Positions 27,924 through 35,730 of a stretch of 64,000 bases of DNA are shown piece by piece. Position 1 is the first letter of the stretch; each line of letters begins with the position of its first letter. The notes below the pieces were generated by a model. It searched no databases. It saw nothing but the letters and a program-made list of their open reading frames with translations, and was not told the DNA's origin. Made by a program: the position numbers and the translations under genes. Source of the stretch: JAYZDK01 sp964604165 (lineage in GTDB: Bacteria > Myxococcota_A > UBA796 > CAJQPC01); NCBI GenBank assembly GCA_964604165.1, contig CAZRYF010000011.1:1-64000 (forward strand), read 5' to 3'.

Positions 27924-28587
27924 GAGCCTCGTAGTTGGTTGCGTCTGGCATGCCGTCTCCATCGGTGTCCTGGGTCAACTCAGTCTCCCCGAGGCTGTTT
28001 CCCGTGAGGTTGAAGACCCCCACCTGGACATTCTCACCATCGAGGATCACCACATCCCGATAGGTGATTGCCCAGTCGTGCCAGACATCCACAGCTTCGG
28101 TGTCTTGCAGTAGTGGTAGATCGTGTTCGTCCGTGGCGAGCACCACAGCGTCCTGCTGATCAGGAGGACCGAAACCATCCTCGTTGATGGCCAGGAGGAC
28201 AATGTCCAGATGAGGTCGATCCCTGGCGATCTCCTCTTGCAGAGCGTCCAGGTAGCCGAACTGGCTACGACAATACGCTCACGTGGCATGCATGAAATAC
28301 CACCCGGAGACTTTTTGCATGTGATCTCGGGGGGATACAATCTGTAAATACGTGGAAGACGTTGTGTTGAGGTCTTCCAGGCCGAAGTCCGGCATGGGGG
28401 GCTGGTTCGTGTCCGTGTCGCTGTCGGCGTCGGCGTCCGCGTCGGAATCAGCGTCCGCGTCAGTGTCGGCGTCAGAGTCGGCGTCCGCTTCTGAGCCCGT
28501 TTCGTTGGGGCGCGGCGCTTCTTTGCCTGTACAAGCCACACCAAGCCCGAAAAGTCCCATCCAGAGAAGTGGCAGCCGAACGTTCAT
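27889..28587 (-). CDS. Predicted selenoprotein: thioredoxin-like lipoprotein with UxxC motif and DAD linker
   Basis: Reading the TGA at 28279-28281 as selenocysteine gives a 232-aa lipoprotein. It starts at ATG 28587 (ATGA overlap with the upstream hydrolase). The lipobox is G-V-A-C19 and the linker is Asp-Ala/Ser (about 33-58). A thioredoxin-like domain has W-Y-F-M-H-A-T followed by Sec103-A-Y-C106 at the redox site, exactly where a CxxC motif is expected, then conserved-looking helix and strand (D-I-V-L-L-A-I-N-E-D). The last 50 residues continue to D-G-D-G-M-P-D-A and A-A-G-G. A hairpin begins 10 nt after the TGA. Read conventionally, the gene splits into two unrelated-looking ORFs. It is a likely envelope thiol-disulfide or peroxide enzyme. 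Confidence 0.78.
28252..28268 (-). promoter_or_regulatory. Putative bacterial SECIS hairpin
   Basis: GTAGCC-AGTTC-GGCTAC forms a perfect 6-bp stem with a 5-nt loop containing G and U, starting 10 nt after the TGA at 28279-28281. Size, distance and loop fit bacterial SECIS elements recognised by SelB. Confidence 0.65.
28410..28490. repeat. Hexamer tract (Asp-Ala/Asp-Ser linker of the selenoprotein)
   Basis: Degenerate gtcggc/gtccgc/gaatca units on the minus strand encode the acidic spacer between lipid anchor and redox domain. Confidence 0.8.
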
Positions 28588-29381
28588 GAACGACCAGTAT
28601 AGGGCCGACCCTCTCCATCCACCAGGCACAGGAAATCTCCGAACACTCTCTGGAAGGTCTTCGGGGCTTCCAGGTGGGCGCAATGTCCCGCATCCGGAAT
28701 GTTCATGGCACGAGCTTGGGGGATTCTTCGCGCCATGTCCTCGGCAATGGCCCGAAACTTCCCGTCCTCCTCCCCAGAGAGAAGAAGCGTAGGCACTTCA
28801 ATCCGATGGAGTTCCTTCCACACGGAAGGCATGACACCCGTTCCAACCCCCCTGAGGCTGGACGCCAATCCGCCCGCATGGTGCTCAGCCCGGCCCGCCC
28901 GCATCCTTTCCGCTGTGCCCCGGGCGATCCTCGCTTGGGACTGCACCATGGGGTGATGCCTCCACTCCCTGAGAAACGCCGCGGCCCCCAGAGACTCAAT
29001 TCGATCTGCCAGAGCCCGATCAACGTCTGCTCTGGCCTGTCGTTCAAGGGGATCTGACAGGCCGGCCGTCGCGCCCACACAGACAAGCCCAGCCAATCCC
29101 CTTGGCCGCCGGGTGGCCCAACTCAAGGCGATCCTGCCCCCGAAGGAGTACCCCAGGACCACAAAGGCTCCCCATCCCAGCGATTCCACCTGGGCTTCCA
29201 ATCCCCGGATCACAGCTTCCATTTCGACGGGGCCGTCTACAGGAACCGGCCCATGTCCCGGCAAGTCAGGGGCCACCCACTCCCTGTCCAAGTCCTCCAG
29301 CAGCGTCTGAAAGTCCGTCCCTCTTCCCGTGAAGCCATGCAGGGCCAACACCGGCGTCCATTCCGAAGCCTCCCCCCTCAC
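28584..29381 (-). CDS. Alpha/beta hydrolase, MenH-like
   Basis: A 265-aa alpha/beta hydrolase from GTG 29381. Features are an H-G-F-T-G oxyanion-side loop (15-19), nucleophile elbow G-Y-S-F-G-G (Ser79), an acidic residue in G-E-E-D (Asp206 region) and the catalytic His in D-A-G-H-C-A-H. The pattern resembles MenH, which makes a menaquinone precursor, but related hydrolases share it and no men genes are in the window. Overlaps of 4 bp on both sides (GTGA upstream, ATGA downstream) put it in one unit with the lipoprotein and the selenoprotein genes. Confidence 0.78.
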   Translation of the reverse strand: MRGEASEWTPVLALHGFTGRGTDFQTLLEDLDREWVAPDLPGHGPVPVDGPVEMEAVIRGLEAQVESLGWGAFVVLGYSFGGRIALSWATRRPRGLAGLVCVGATAGLSDPLERQARADVDRALADRIESLGAAAFLREWRHHPMVQSQARIARGTAERMRAGRAEHHAGGLASSLRGVGTGVMPSVWKELHRIEVPTLLLSGEEDGKFRAIAEDMARRIPQARAMNIPDAGHCAHLEAPKTFQRVFGDFLCLVDGEGRPYTGRS

Positions 29382-30094
29382 CCGTCTTCCTCCCGGTACA
29401 TGGGCAGGGCTTCACCATGGACCGTCGCCCGCAGCTCCTCAAAGAGGTCTTTCATGAAGCCCGTCATGTGCGTGACCTTCTCCTGGACTGCCCTGAGGTG
29501 CCACACCAGCTCCAACTCCACCACTCCCTCGTCCGCAGGCCATGCCACGATGGACCCCTCCATCAAGGTGATGAATGCGGTGCCCTCAGTCTTGGAAAAC
29601 CGCACGCCCAAGGCCTCGTGCGTTTCCTGTCCTTCCTGTTCCCTGCCCATCCGCCAGTCCACGTCAAACTCCACCGTGACCACGTCGTGCACCACGTTGT
29701 GCACCCGAAAGGACGCATCGAAACCAGGGTCCACATTGGCCACAAAAGTCCACTCGTCCACCGCCCGACGATCGACCAGGATCTCCTCCATCTGCAAGGC
29801 CATCCAGACCTCCTCCAAGGTCGTCTGCAGGTAGCCCCGGCCATGGGCCCAGATGTAGTCCTCAGACTCGCCATCCACCAGAAGAAGCTCCTCCGGCTTG
29901 CCCTCTCCTTCCGGAACCGGAGCTGTACTGGCCTCCAGCGGCTCGAGTCCCGAGGGAAACACAACCTCCTTGTCTTTGAAGATTCCCCGGCCGTCCCCAC
30001 CGTGACACCCCACCAGAAAAAACACCCAGAAGAGAGAAGAAGCCCCGGCAAGACCCAGCTCCCTCCCCCACCCTCTGTTTCGTGACACAGGCAA
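29378..30094 (-). CDS. Lipoprotein of unknown function
   Basis: A 238-aa predicted lipoprotein. I chose TTG 30094, which has a strong GGAGGAGGAGG upstream; longer starts give poor signal sequences. The lipobox is F-L-V-G-C30. The region 90-238 mixes helices and strands (E-E-V-W-M-A-L, V-T-V-E-F-D-V-D-W-R, L-V-W-H-L-R-A-V) and could be a START/polyketide-cyclase-like fold, which is only an impression. It is first in the run ending with the selenoprotein and divergent from EamA. Confidence 0.6.
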   Translation of the reverse strand: MPVSRNRGWGRELGLAGASSLFWVFFLVGCHGGDGRGIFKDKEVVFPSGLEPLEASTAPVPEGEGKPEELLLVDGESEDYIWAHGRGYLQTTLEEVWMALQMEEILVDRRAVDEWTFVANVDPGFDASFRVHNVVHDVVTVEFDVDWRMGREQEGQETHEALGVRFSKTEGTAFITLMEGSIVAWPADEGVVELELVWHLRAVQEKVTHMTGFMKDLFEELRATVHGEALPMYREEDG

Positions 30095-30189
30095 CCGGAT
30101 CCTCCTCCTCTTCCAGGGTATTCGTGCCGGCCCTCCGGGGTCCACCCTTCCATTGCAAACGCTTCTTCTCCGGGTCACATTGGCTTCCT

Positions 30190-31152
30190 ATGCCATCGCC
30201 CCCAACCCGAACCGCCGTCCTCGCCTTGCTGGTGGTGACCGTCATCTGGGGCTGGACCTTTATCTGGATGACGGAAGCCCTGGACACGGCCCGTGCGTAC
30301 ATGGGCGAAGACGGCATGGTGGTGGCCGTGGGCTTGTTTATGATGGTGCGGTTCGGCATGGCCACTCTGGGGCTTCCCCTGGTGCTCCAGGCCTCACGGC
30401 TCGGCATGGGGTCCCCCGCCGTTTGGCGAGATGGAGCGCTGCTGGCTGCCATTCTTCTGGCCGCCTTCCTGCTTCAGATGTTCGGTCTTCAAGGCGTGGG
30501 GCCTGCAGTCTCCGCCTTCCTGACCAGCCTGTACGTGGCCTTCACCGCCTTGTTCAGCCGCCTTCTTGGCCGCACCCGAGGGGGGCTCCCACTGGCGGTG
30601 GGAGTGCTGATGACAACAATCGGCGCAGGGTTCATCAGCGGACCGCCCCAGCTTGCCTTTGATCTCCCCGAGTGGCTGACGGTCCTGTGTGCTTTGTTGT
30701 TCGCGGTTCACATCCTGGCGACGGACATCATTACGCGCCGTGTCCCTCCCCTTGCGGTCAGCGTCAGCACCTTTGCTTGGGTCACCTTGGGAAGCGGGGG
30801 GACCGCCCTGGTGGGGTGGCTGCTGTACCCGGAGCTGACCGCGGACCAGCTGGTCGGGCTCCTGGGGAACCCCGGCTTCTACATTCCGGCCCTGCTTACT
30901 TCCATTCTTGGAACAGGGGTCGCGCTGACCTTGCTGAACCAATTCCAGAAGCAACTGGATCCCGTACGCGCAGCAATCTTATACGCCCTGGAGCCTGTGT
31001 GGGCTTCGCTAATCGCTCTTGCAATGGGCATGGGCAGGTTGGACCACTGGCTGGTCCTGGGGGGCGGAGCGCTTCTGGCCGGCAACCTGGTCGCAGAGCT
31101 TGGGCCCTCTCCTTCCCAATCCGATCCAGCCATCCCCGCCTCACCGGAATAA
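30190..31152 (+). CDS. EamA/DMT-family transporter
   Basis: A 320-aa integral membrane protein starting at ATG 30190; the upstream in-frame extension is Ser-rich and not membrane-like. About ten hydrophobic segments form two EamA repeats, opening with V-I-W-G-W-T-F and with the second repeat ending A-I-L-Y-A-L-E-P-V-W-A, a diagnostic DMT segment. It is an exporter or importer of small metabolites; the substrate is unknown. Confidence 0.85.
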   Translation: MPSPPTRTAVLALLVVTVIWGWTFIWMTEALDTARAYMGEDGMVVAVGLFMMVRFGMATLGLPLVLQASRLGMGSPAVWRDGALLAAILLAAFLLQMFGLQGVGPAVSAFLTSLYVAFTALFSRLLGRTRGGLPLAVGVLMTTIGAGFISGPPQLAFDLPEWLTVLCALLFAVHILATDIITRRVPPLAVSVSTFAWVTLGSGGTALVGWLLYPELTADQLVGLLGNPGFYIPALLTSILGTGVALTLLNQFQKQLDPVRAAILYALEPVWASLIALAMGMGRLDHWLVLGGGALLAGNLVAELGPSPSQSDPAIPASPE

Positions 31153-31162
31153 GGGGAGCGGC

Positions 31163-31477
31163 ATGCCTCGCATTCTTCTCATGGCCCTGGCCGCCTACGG
31201 CATCTTGTGGATTCTGAAGCGCGTCCTGCGAGATTCTCCAAGCGGCCGTCCCCGTCCCATTCCGGCGCCTTTGCCCTTTGAGCGGTCCCCTTACCGCATC
31301 CTCGGGGTAGAAGATGGTGCCAACCCCAAGGAAATTCGTGCGGCGATGGAACGGATTCGGAAAGAGAACGACCCGACACGCCTTCAGGGCCTGAGTGACG
31401 AGATTCGAGACGCTGCCCACCGCCGCGTGGCCGAGGCCGAGGTGGCGCTGGCCACCCTTCTTCCCGATGAGGAGTGA
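31163..31477 (+). CDS. Small membrane-anchored J-domain-like protein
   Basis: A 104-aa protein with AGGGGAG before ATG. An N-terminal membrane helix (residues 4-18) precedes a J-like region beginning P-Y-R-I-L-G-V and continuing E-I-R-A-A, then E-N-D-P where the canonical HPD would be, then a helix A-H-R-R-V-A-E-A-E-V. The missing HPD suggests it does not stimulate DnaK normally. Overlaps the next start by 11 bp. Confidence 0.65.
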   Translation: MPRILLMALAAYGILWILKRVLRDSPSGRPRPIPAPLPFERSPYRILGVEDGANPKEIRAAMERIRKENDPTRLQGLSDEIRDAAHRRVAEAEVALATLLPDEE

Positions 31478-32975
31478 GCCCCTCCAGCGTTCGGACTGCC
31501 TCGCCGCCCTCCACTGTTCCAAGCGCCTCTACCTGGCGCGAACCACGCCGGAGCTGGCGCCCCCCCGTCCTCCCCTGCTTGCGTCCCTTCGACTCGAAAT
31601 GGACCGAGCGCTCGGGCTTGCCCACGAGTGGTTGGGTGCCAAGGAGACGCTGGTGGGCACCCCCTCTGAACGTGCCAAGCGCACCAGGGAGCTGCTCCGC
31701 CTCTCTGAGCCCAAGTGCCTGCGGGGTGCGGTTCTCGAAACTCCTGGTGCCCCCTTGGGGCTCCGGTGGGAGCCCGATCTTCTCAGGTGCAACGAGGCCG
31801 GGTCCTGGCAGGTCCTTGCGGTGCGATGTGCCCTGCGGGTCAAGCGAAGCATCCTGGAGGATCTGGGTATCGCCGTCTATGTGTTGGAGCAGACAGGGGT
31901 ATCTGTTGCGGAAGCCACCGTACTCCACCTCAACCCCGACTACCACAAGGGCACCGAGCCCTTGTCTGCGGATCGGCTGTTCCTACAGGTGGACGTTCTC
32001 TCCTATCTAAAGGAGATTCGGAGCCGAGCACCTTTGCTGATTCAGAAGATGGAGCACACACTCCAGCGCGACAAGGCGCCCTACGCGGACTTTGACCGGC
32101 ATTGCTCCCAGCCACATCCCTGTCCATTTCTGGATCACTGTGCTCCCAATCTCCACCCCTTTCACATCAGGCGCATTCCAGACTCGGCCCGCCTGGAGAG
32201 AAAGCTGGGAGGAAAAGTGGATGACGTGCGACATCTGCCAAGCCCGATCCGGATCAACCCGCTGCAACGCCGCGCCATTCGGTGCCTTGAGACCGGAAAC
32301 GACTGGGTGGCCCCGCAGCTGCTCCCCGCAATGAAGGACGTGGAGTACCCCCTTGGCTTTCTGGATTTTGAAGCCATCCAACCTGCCCTCCCAAGGTTTC
32401 CCGGCACCGGACCCTTCGAGACCCTTCCCACCCAGTGGAGCCTGCACGTGCTGCAGGAGGACGGAAGGCTCACCCACAAGGCGTTCCTACACCACGAAAA
32501 CACGGACCCCCGCCCCCAGTTCCTTGCATCGCTCCTGGCTGCTGTGGGGGAGGCAGGCTCCCTGGTGGTGTACTCCAACTACGAGGCCGGCGTGTTGCGC
32601 CGCCTGGCCCGGTTCGACCCGAGACGTTCCAAAGCCATTGAAAGGGTGATTCAGCGCCTCTCGGATCTCCTCGCGATCCTCCGGCGCAACTACTACCACC
32701 CAGCCTTCAATGGCTCCTACAGCATCAAGCGAGTGCTTCCAGCCCTCGCGCCGGAGCTGGACTACGGAGACCTGGAGATTCGGGATGGCGCCACCGCGGC
32801 CGCATGCCAGCTCCGGATGATGGACCCGGAGACGCCCCCCGGTGAACGAGAGGAGATTCGCCAGGCCTTGCTGCTGTACTGCCAACGAGACACGATGGCC
32901 ATGGTGGCCATTCGACGCGCCATTCTGGAAAGATGCGGCGAGGCGCAACGCCCACTCCTTCCTGTGGAAGAATGA
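31467..32975 (+). CDS. DUF2779-family nuclease-like protein (Cas4-like N-terminus)
   Basis: A 502-aa protein from ATG 31467, overlapping the preceding gene by 11 bp. The opening C-L-A-A-L-H-C-S-K-R-L-Y-L matches DUF2779 proteins, whose N-terminal part resembles RecB/Cas4-type nucleases. Cys residues in C-S-Q-P-H-P-C-P-F-L-D-H-C may bind an Fe-S cluster. The DUF2779 core shows L-G-F-L-D-F-E-A-I-Q-P-A-L-P and later W-S-L-H-V. The C-terminal part contains V-V-Y-S-N-Y-E and Y-Y-H-P-A-F-N-G-S-Y-S-I-K, a possible RNase H-type exonuclease core. There is no CRISPR nearby. Its role is unknown. Confidence 0.78.
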   Translation: MRSEPLQRSDCLAALHCSKRLYLARTTPELAPPRPPLLASLRLEMDRALGLAHEWLGAKETLVGTPSERAKRTRELLRLSEPKCLRGAVLETPGAPLGLRWEPDLLRCNEAGSWQVLAVRCALRVKRSILEDLGIAVYVLEQTGVSVAEATVLHLNPDYHKGTEPLSADRLFLQVDVLSYLKEIRSRAPLLIQKMEHTLQRDKAPYADFDRHCSQPHPCPFLDHCAPNLHPFHIRRIPDSARLERKLGGKVDDVRHLPSPIRINPLQRRAIRCLETGNDWVAPQLLPAMKDVEYPLGFLDFEAIQPALPRFPGTGPFETLPTQWSLHVLQEDGRLTHKAFLHHENTDPRPQFLASLLAAVGEAGSLVVYSNYEAGVLRRLARFDPRRSKAIERVIQRLSDLLAILRRNYYHPAFNGSYSIKRVLPALAPELDYGDLEIRDGATAAACQLRMMDPETPPGEREEIRQALLLYCQRDTMAMVAIRRAILERCGEAQRPLLPVEE

Positions 32976-32979
32976 AGCC

Positions 32980-33441
32980 ATGACCCGATTCAAGCTCAGA
33001 AAGAAGCTGAAGGGCCTTCTGGGACCCGCTCCGCAGGAGATCGTGAACCACAGCATCACGTTCCTGCTTCCGGACGGCTCGGAGAGAGTCCTGGAAGTGG
33101 AAGAACACTACTCTCTTCTCATGGCCGCAGATGCCCATGGCATCACCATCAGTACGGGCCGACGCGCGGGGGGCACCTGTCCCGATGGTCTCTGCGGACT
33201 GTGCCGCGTGGAGCTGGTGGATGAGACAGGCATCAGCGCCCTCTCGACCTACGAAAAGGACGCCATGGATGCCCACGTGGCTGGAGAGCCCCATGAGGGC
33301 CGTGAAAGGGCCCCTGCCCCCCCCCTCACCCCCACCACCCGCCTGGGATGCCACTCGAAAATACGGGGTCCGGGCGGAAAGGTGCGGATTCTCGAGCTCT
33401 TCGATCCCAGCTCCATCCAAGGCATGGCGGAGGAGGATTGA
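32980..33441 (+). CDS. 2Fe-2S ferredoxin-like protein
   Basis: A 153-aa protein. The plant-type ferredoxin cluster segment is G-T-C-P-D-G-L-C-G-L-C, with a fourth Cys in R-L-G-C-H. The N-terminus contains Lys/Arg-rich K-L-R-K-K-L-K. It presumably serves electron transfer; no oxygenase or hydrogenase partner lies nearby. Its TGA overlaps the sulfatase TTG by 4 bp, linking it to the following lipoprotein gene. Confidence 0.8.
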   Translation: MTRFKLRKKLKGLLGPAPQEIVNHSITFLLPDGSERVLEVEEHYSLLMAADAHGITISTGRRAGGTCPDGLCGLCRVELVDETGISALSTYEKDAMDAHVAGEPHEGRERAPAPPLTPTTRLGCHSKIRGPGGKVRILELFDPSSIQGMAEED

Positions 33442-35699
33442 GGCCGGGCCTGGGACTTTCCCTGTGGTCGATCGGGGTCTCTATCGGGTGTGCCCGGGAA
33501 GCCCCCGCCCCACCCAACCTGTTGCTCATCACCCTGGACACGACCCGGGCCGATGTCCTCGGAGCCTACGGGGGAGACCCGGAGGCCACACCCCACCTGG
33601 ATGCACTCGCCGCGGAAGGTGCGCTTTTTGAGAGGGCCTACACGGTCACCCCCCTGACCATTCCCGCCCACTCCTCCCTCTTTACGGGACAGACCCCGCC
33701 GCGCCACGGCGTGCGAGACAACGGAGACTTCTTTCTGGCGGAGGGCGCCTCCACCCTTGCCGAACAGCTGCAGGCCGGTGGGTACGCCACCATGGCGAGC
33801 GTCTCCGCTCAAGTCACCAGCCACCACTGGGGCTTTGCCCAGGGGTTTGATGTCTTCTTCGATGATCTGCGAGCCAGCACACAGACCACCGCCAATCGCT
33901 GGGACGTGGAACGACCCGGCAGCCAGACGGTGGACGATGCACTTGGCTGGCTCCAAGACGGCCCTCGGGACGCGCCCTTCTTTTCTTGGGTCCACCTCTT
34001 CGACGCCCACGACCCCTACCGGCCGCCGGAGCCCTTTCGAAGCCGTTTTCCCGGGCAACCCTATTTGGGTGAAATCGCCTATGTCGACGCCCAGGTAGGT
34101 CGCCTCGTGTCCTGGTTGAAGGAGAGCAACCAGCTTGCAAACACCTGGGTCGTGGTCCTGGCGGATCACGGAGAGTCCCTCGGGGCTCATGGCGAGGCGA
34201 CCCACGGAGTATTGCTCTACGACGAGACCATTCGGATTCCCCTGCTGATTCGACCGCCGGAAGGTGGGAGCCCAAAGCGAATCCCCCACCCCACCAGCCT
34301 GGTCGACGTGATGCCCACCCTCTTGGGAGCAGCCGGGCTGCCCATTCCTGAAGGCCTGGATGGTCGAGACCTCTCTTCTTGGATGGGGGGCGCACCCGGC
34401 GGCGATCCGGCGGTTTATGCGGAGTCGCTGTACGCCTGGCATCACTACGGCTGGGCTCCCCAAAAGGCCCTGATCACAGCCGACCACAAGCTGATTGACT
34501 CCACCACGCCAGAGCTCTACCACCGATCAGACGCCAAGGAAGCCCAGAACCTCTCCCTCCACCAGCCTGCGGTGTTGCAGGCATTGGGCACCCGCCTTCG
34601 CACCCTGGAAGCCAGCCTGCTCCCCGTGGAAATGGCCACAGAGAGAGTGGAATTGAGCGCCGAGCGTATCGCCCAACTGGAGGCGCTCGGGTACGTGGCA
34701 GGCGCCACCGCCCACGAGGAAATCGATCCGGCCCACCCTCCGCCTGATCCCGTGCAGCGCCTTGGACTTCTGCGCCATGTCCAAGGGGCCCGTCGCTCCT
34801 TCCAGTCCGGAGATCTCCAAAGTGCACTCAAGCAGATTGAATCCGTGTTGGCGAAAGACCCTGGCCTTCTGGATTTGCGGACGCTTCATTCATCCGTTCT
34901 GTTGCGTCTCGGCCGGACCCCAGAGGCACTGGCCACCCTGGAGGCAGCCGAAGCGGTGCGGCCCTCCAGCACGACCCGGGGAGCCATCGGGCGTATCTTC
35001 TTGAGGACCGCCCCCTCCATCGCCGTGGATCACTTGTTCGAGTCCATCCAGCTGGACCCCTATGTCGCGACCCACTGGGCAGCCTACCTGCACGCCTTGT
35101 TTCTCACGAACAGTCTGGAGCAGCTGGAGCAGGAAGCCCTCCGCGCCCGGTCCCTGCTCCCGGACTTGCCCGAGGCCACGGGCATGTTGGGAGTCGCTCT
35201 GGCCGCAAGAGGGAGCTTTACGGAGGCGGAGCCCCTGCTCCGGGCAGGCATGGAGGCCAACCCCCTTCAACCCTTTGTCCATGCTGCCCTGGCCCACCTG
35301 CTGCGTCTGCGCGGCGCCACCGAAGAGGCCGAAACCCACCTGTTGGAGGAGATCCGGATCCAGTCCCCCGCGCTCCAGGCCCGACGCCAGCTGGTAGAGA
35401 TCTACGCGGAGCAAAGGCGATACGAGGAACAGCTCCAACAGCTCGCGGCCGTCGAGGCGGTGGAGTCACCCAACCGGGCCACCGCCCACTCCAGCGCCCA
35501 GGCCCTGTTCAACCTGGAGCGCTTTGAGGAAGCACATGTCCGGGTCCAGGAATGCCGCCAACTGGCACCGGGCTACCCCGGGTGTGCGCTTCTGGAGGCC
35601 AACGTGCTGAAAAAGCTCGGGCAAGACGCGGCAGCCCAAGCGGCCTTTGGGGCCGCCAGGGAGCTTGCAGGGTTGGGAGAAGATCCTCTCGGGGATTGA
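33438..35699 (+). CDS. Sulfatase-fold lipoprotein with TPR tail
   Basis: A 753-aa protein from TTG 33438 (TTGA overlap with the ferredoxin), with lipobox V-S-I-G-C18. Residues about 25-430 form an alkaline-phosphatase/sulfatase fold (I-T-L-D-T-T-R-A-D, W-V-H-L-F-D-A-H-D-P-Y, L-A-D-H-G-E-S). The active-site position normally C/S-x-P-x-R reads T74-I-P-A-H78, so the Cys/Ser needed for formylglycine is absent. Residues about 440-740 are tetratricopeptide-like helices. It may bind or act on phosphorylated or sulfated surface molecules with a changed mechanism. Confidence 0.82.
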   Translation: MRPGLGLSLWSIGVSIGCAREAPAPPNLLLITLDTTRADVLGAYGGDPEATPHLDALAAEGALFERAYTVTPLTIPAHSSLFTGQTPPRHGVRDNGDFFLAEGASTLAEQLQAGGYATMASVSAQVTSHHWGFAQGFDVFFDDLRASTQTTANRWDVERPGSQTVDDALGWLQDGPRDAPFFSWVHLFDAHDPYRPPEPFRSRFPGQPYLGEIAYVDAQVGRLVSWLKESNQLANTWVVVLADHGESLGAHGEATHGVLLYDETIRIPLLIRPPEGGSPKRIPHPTSLVDVMPTLLGAAGLPIPEGLDGRDLSSWMGGAPGGDPAVYAESLYAWHHYGWAPQKALITADHKLIDSTTPELYHRSDAKEAQNLSLHQPAVLQALGTRLRTLEASLLPVEMATERVELSAERIAQLEALGYVAGATAHEEIDPAHPPPDPVQRLGLLRHVQGARRSFQSGDLQSALKQIESVLAKDPGLLDLRTLHSSVLLRLGRTPEALATLEAAEAVRPSSTTRGAIGRIFLRTAPSIAVDHLFESIQLDPYVATHWAAYLHALFLTNSLEQLEQEALRARSLLPDLPEATGMLGVALAARGSFTEAEPLLRAGMEANPLQPFVHAALAHLLRLRGATEEAETHLLEEIRIQSPALQARRQLVEIYAEQRRYEEQLQQLAAVEAVESPNRATAHSSAQALFNLERFEEAHVRVQECRQLAPGYPGCALLEANVLKKLGQDAAAQAAFGAARELAGLGEDPLGD

Positions 35700-35712
35700 C
35701 CGAGAGACTCTT

Positions 35713-35730
35713 GCGCGGACTACTCCGCGC
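35713..35730. terminator. Strong hairpin between convergent genes
   Basis: GCGCGGA-CTAC-TCCGCGC, a perfect 7-bp GC-rich stem with 4-nt loop, lies just after the sulfatase stop and covers the last codons of the convergent lipoprotein gene. It could act as a bidirectional terminator; there is no T-tract. Confidence 0.45.

Noticed and set aside
31467..32975. DUF2779 gene as a sign of a CRISPR-Cas system
   Set aside because: Similarity is only to the Cas4-like nuclease part; no other cas gene or repeat array is in the window.
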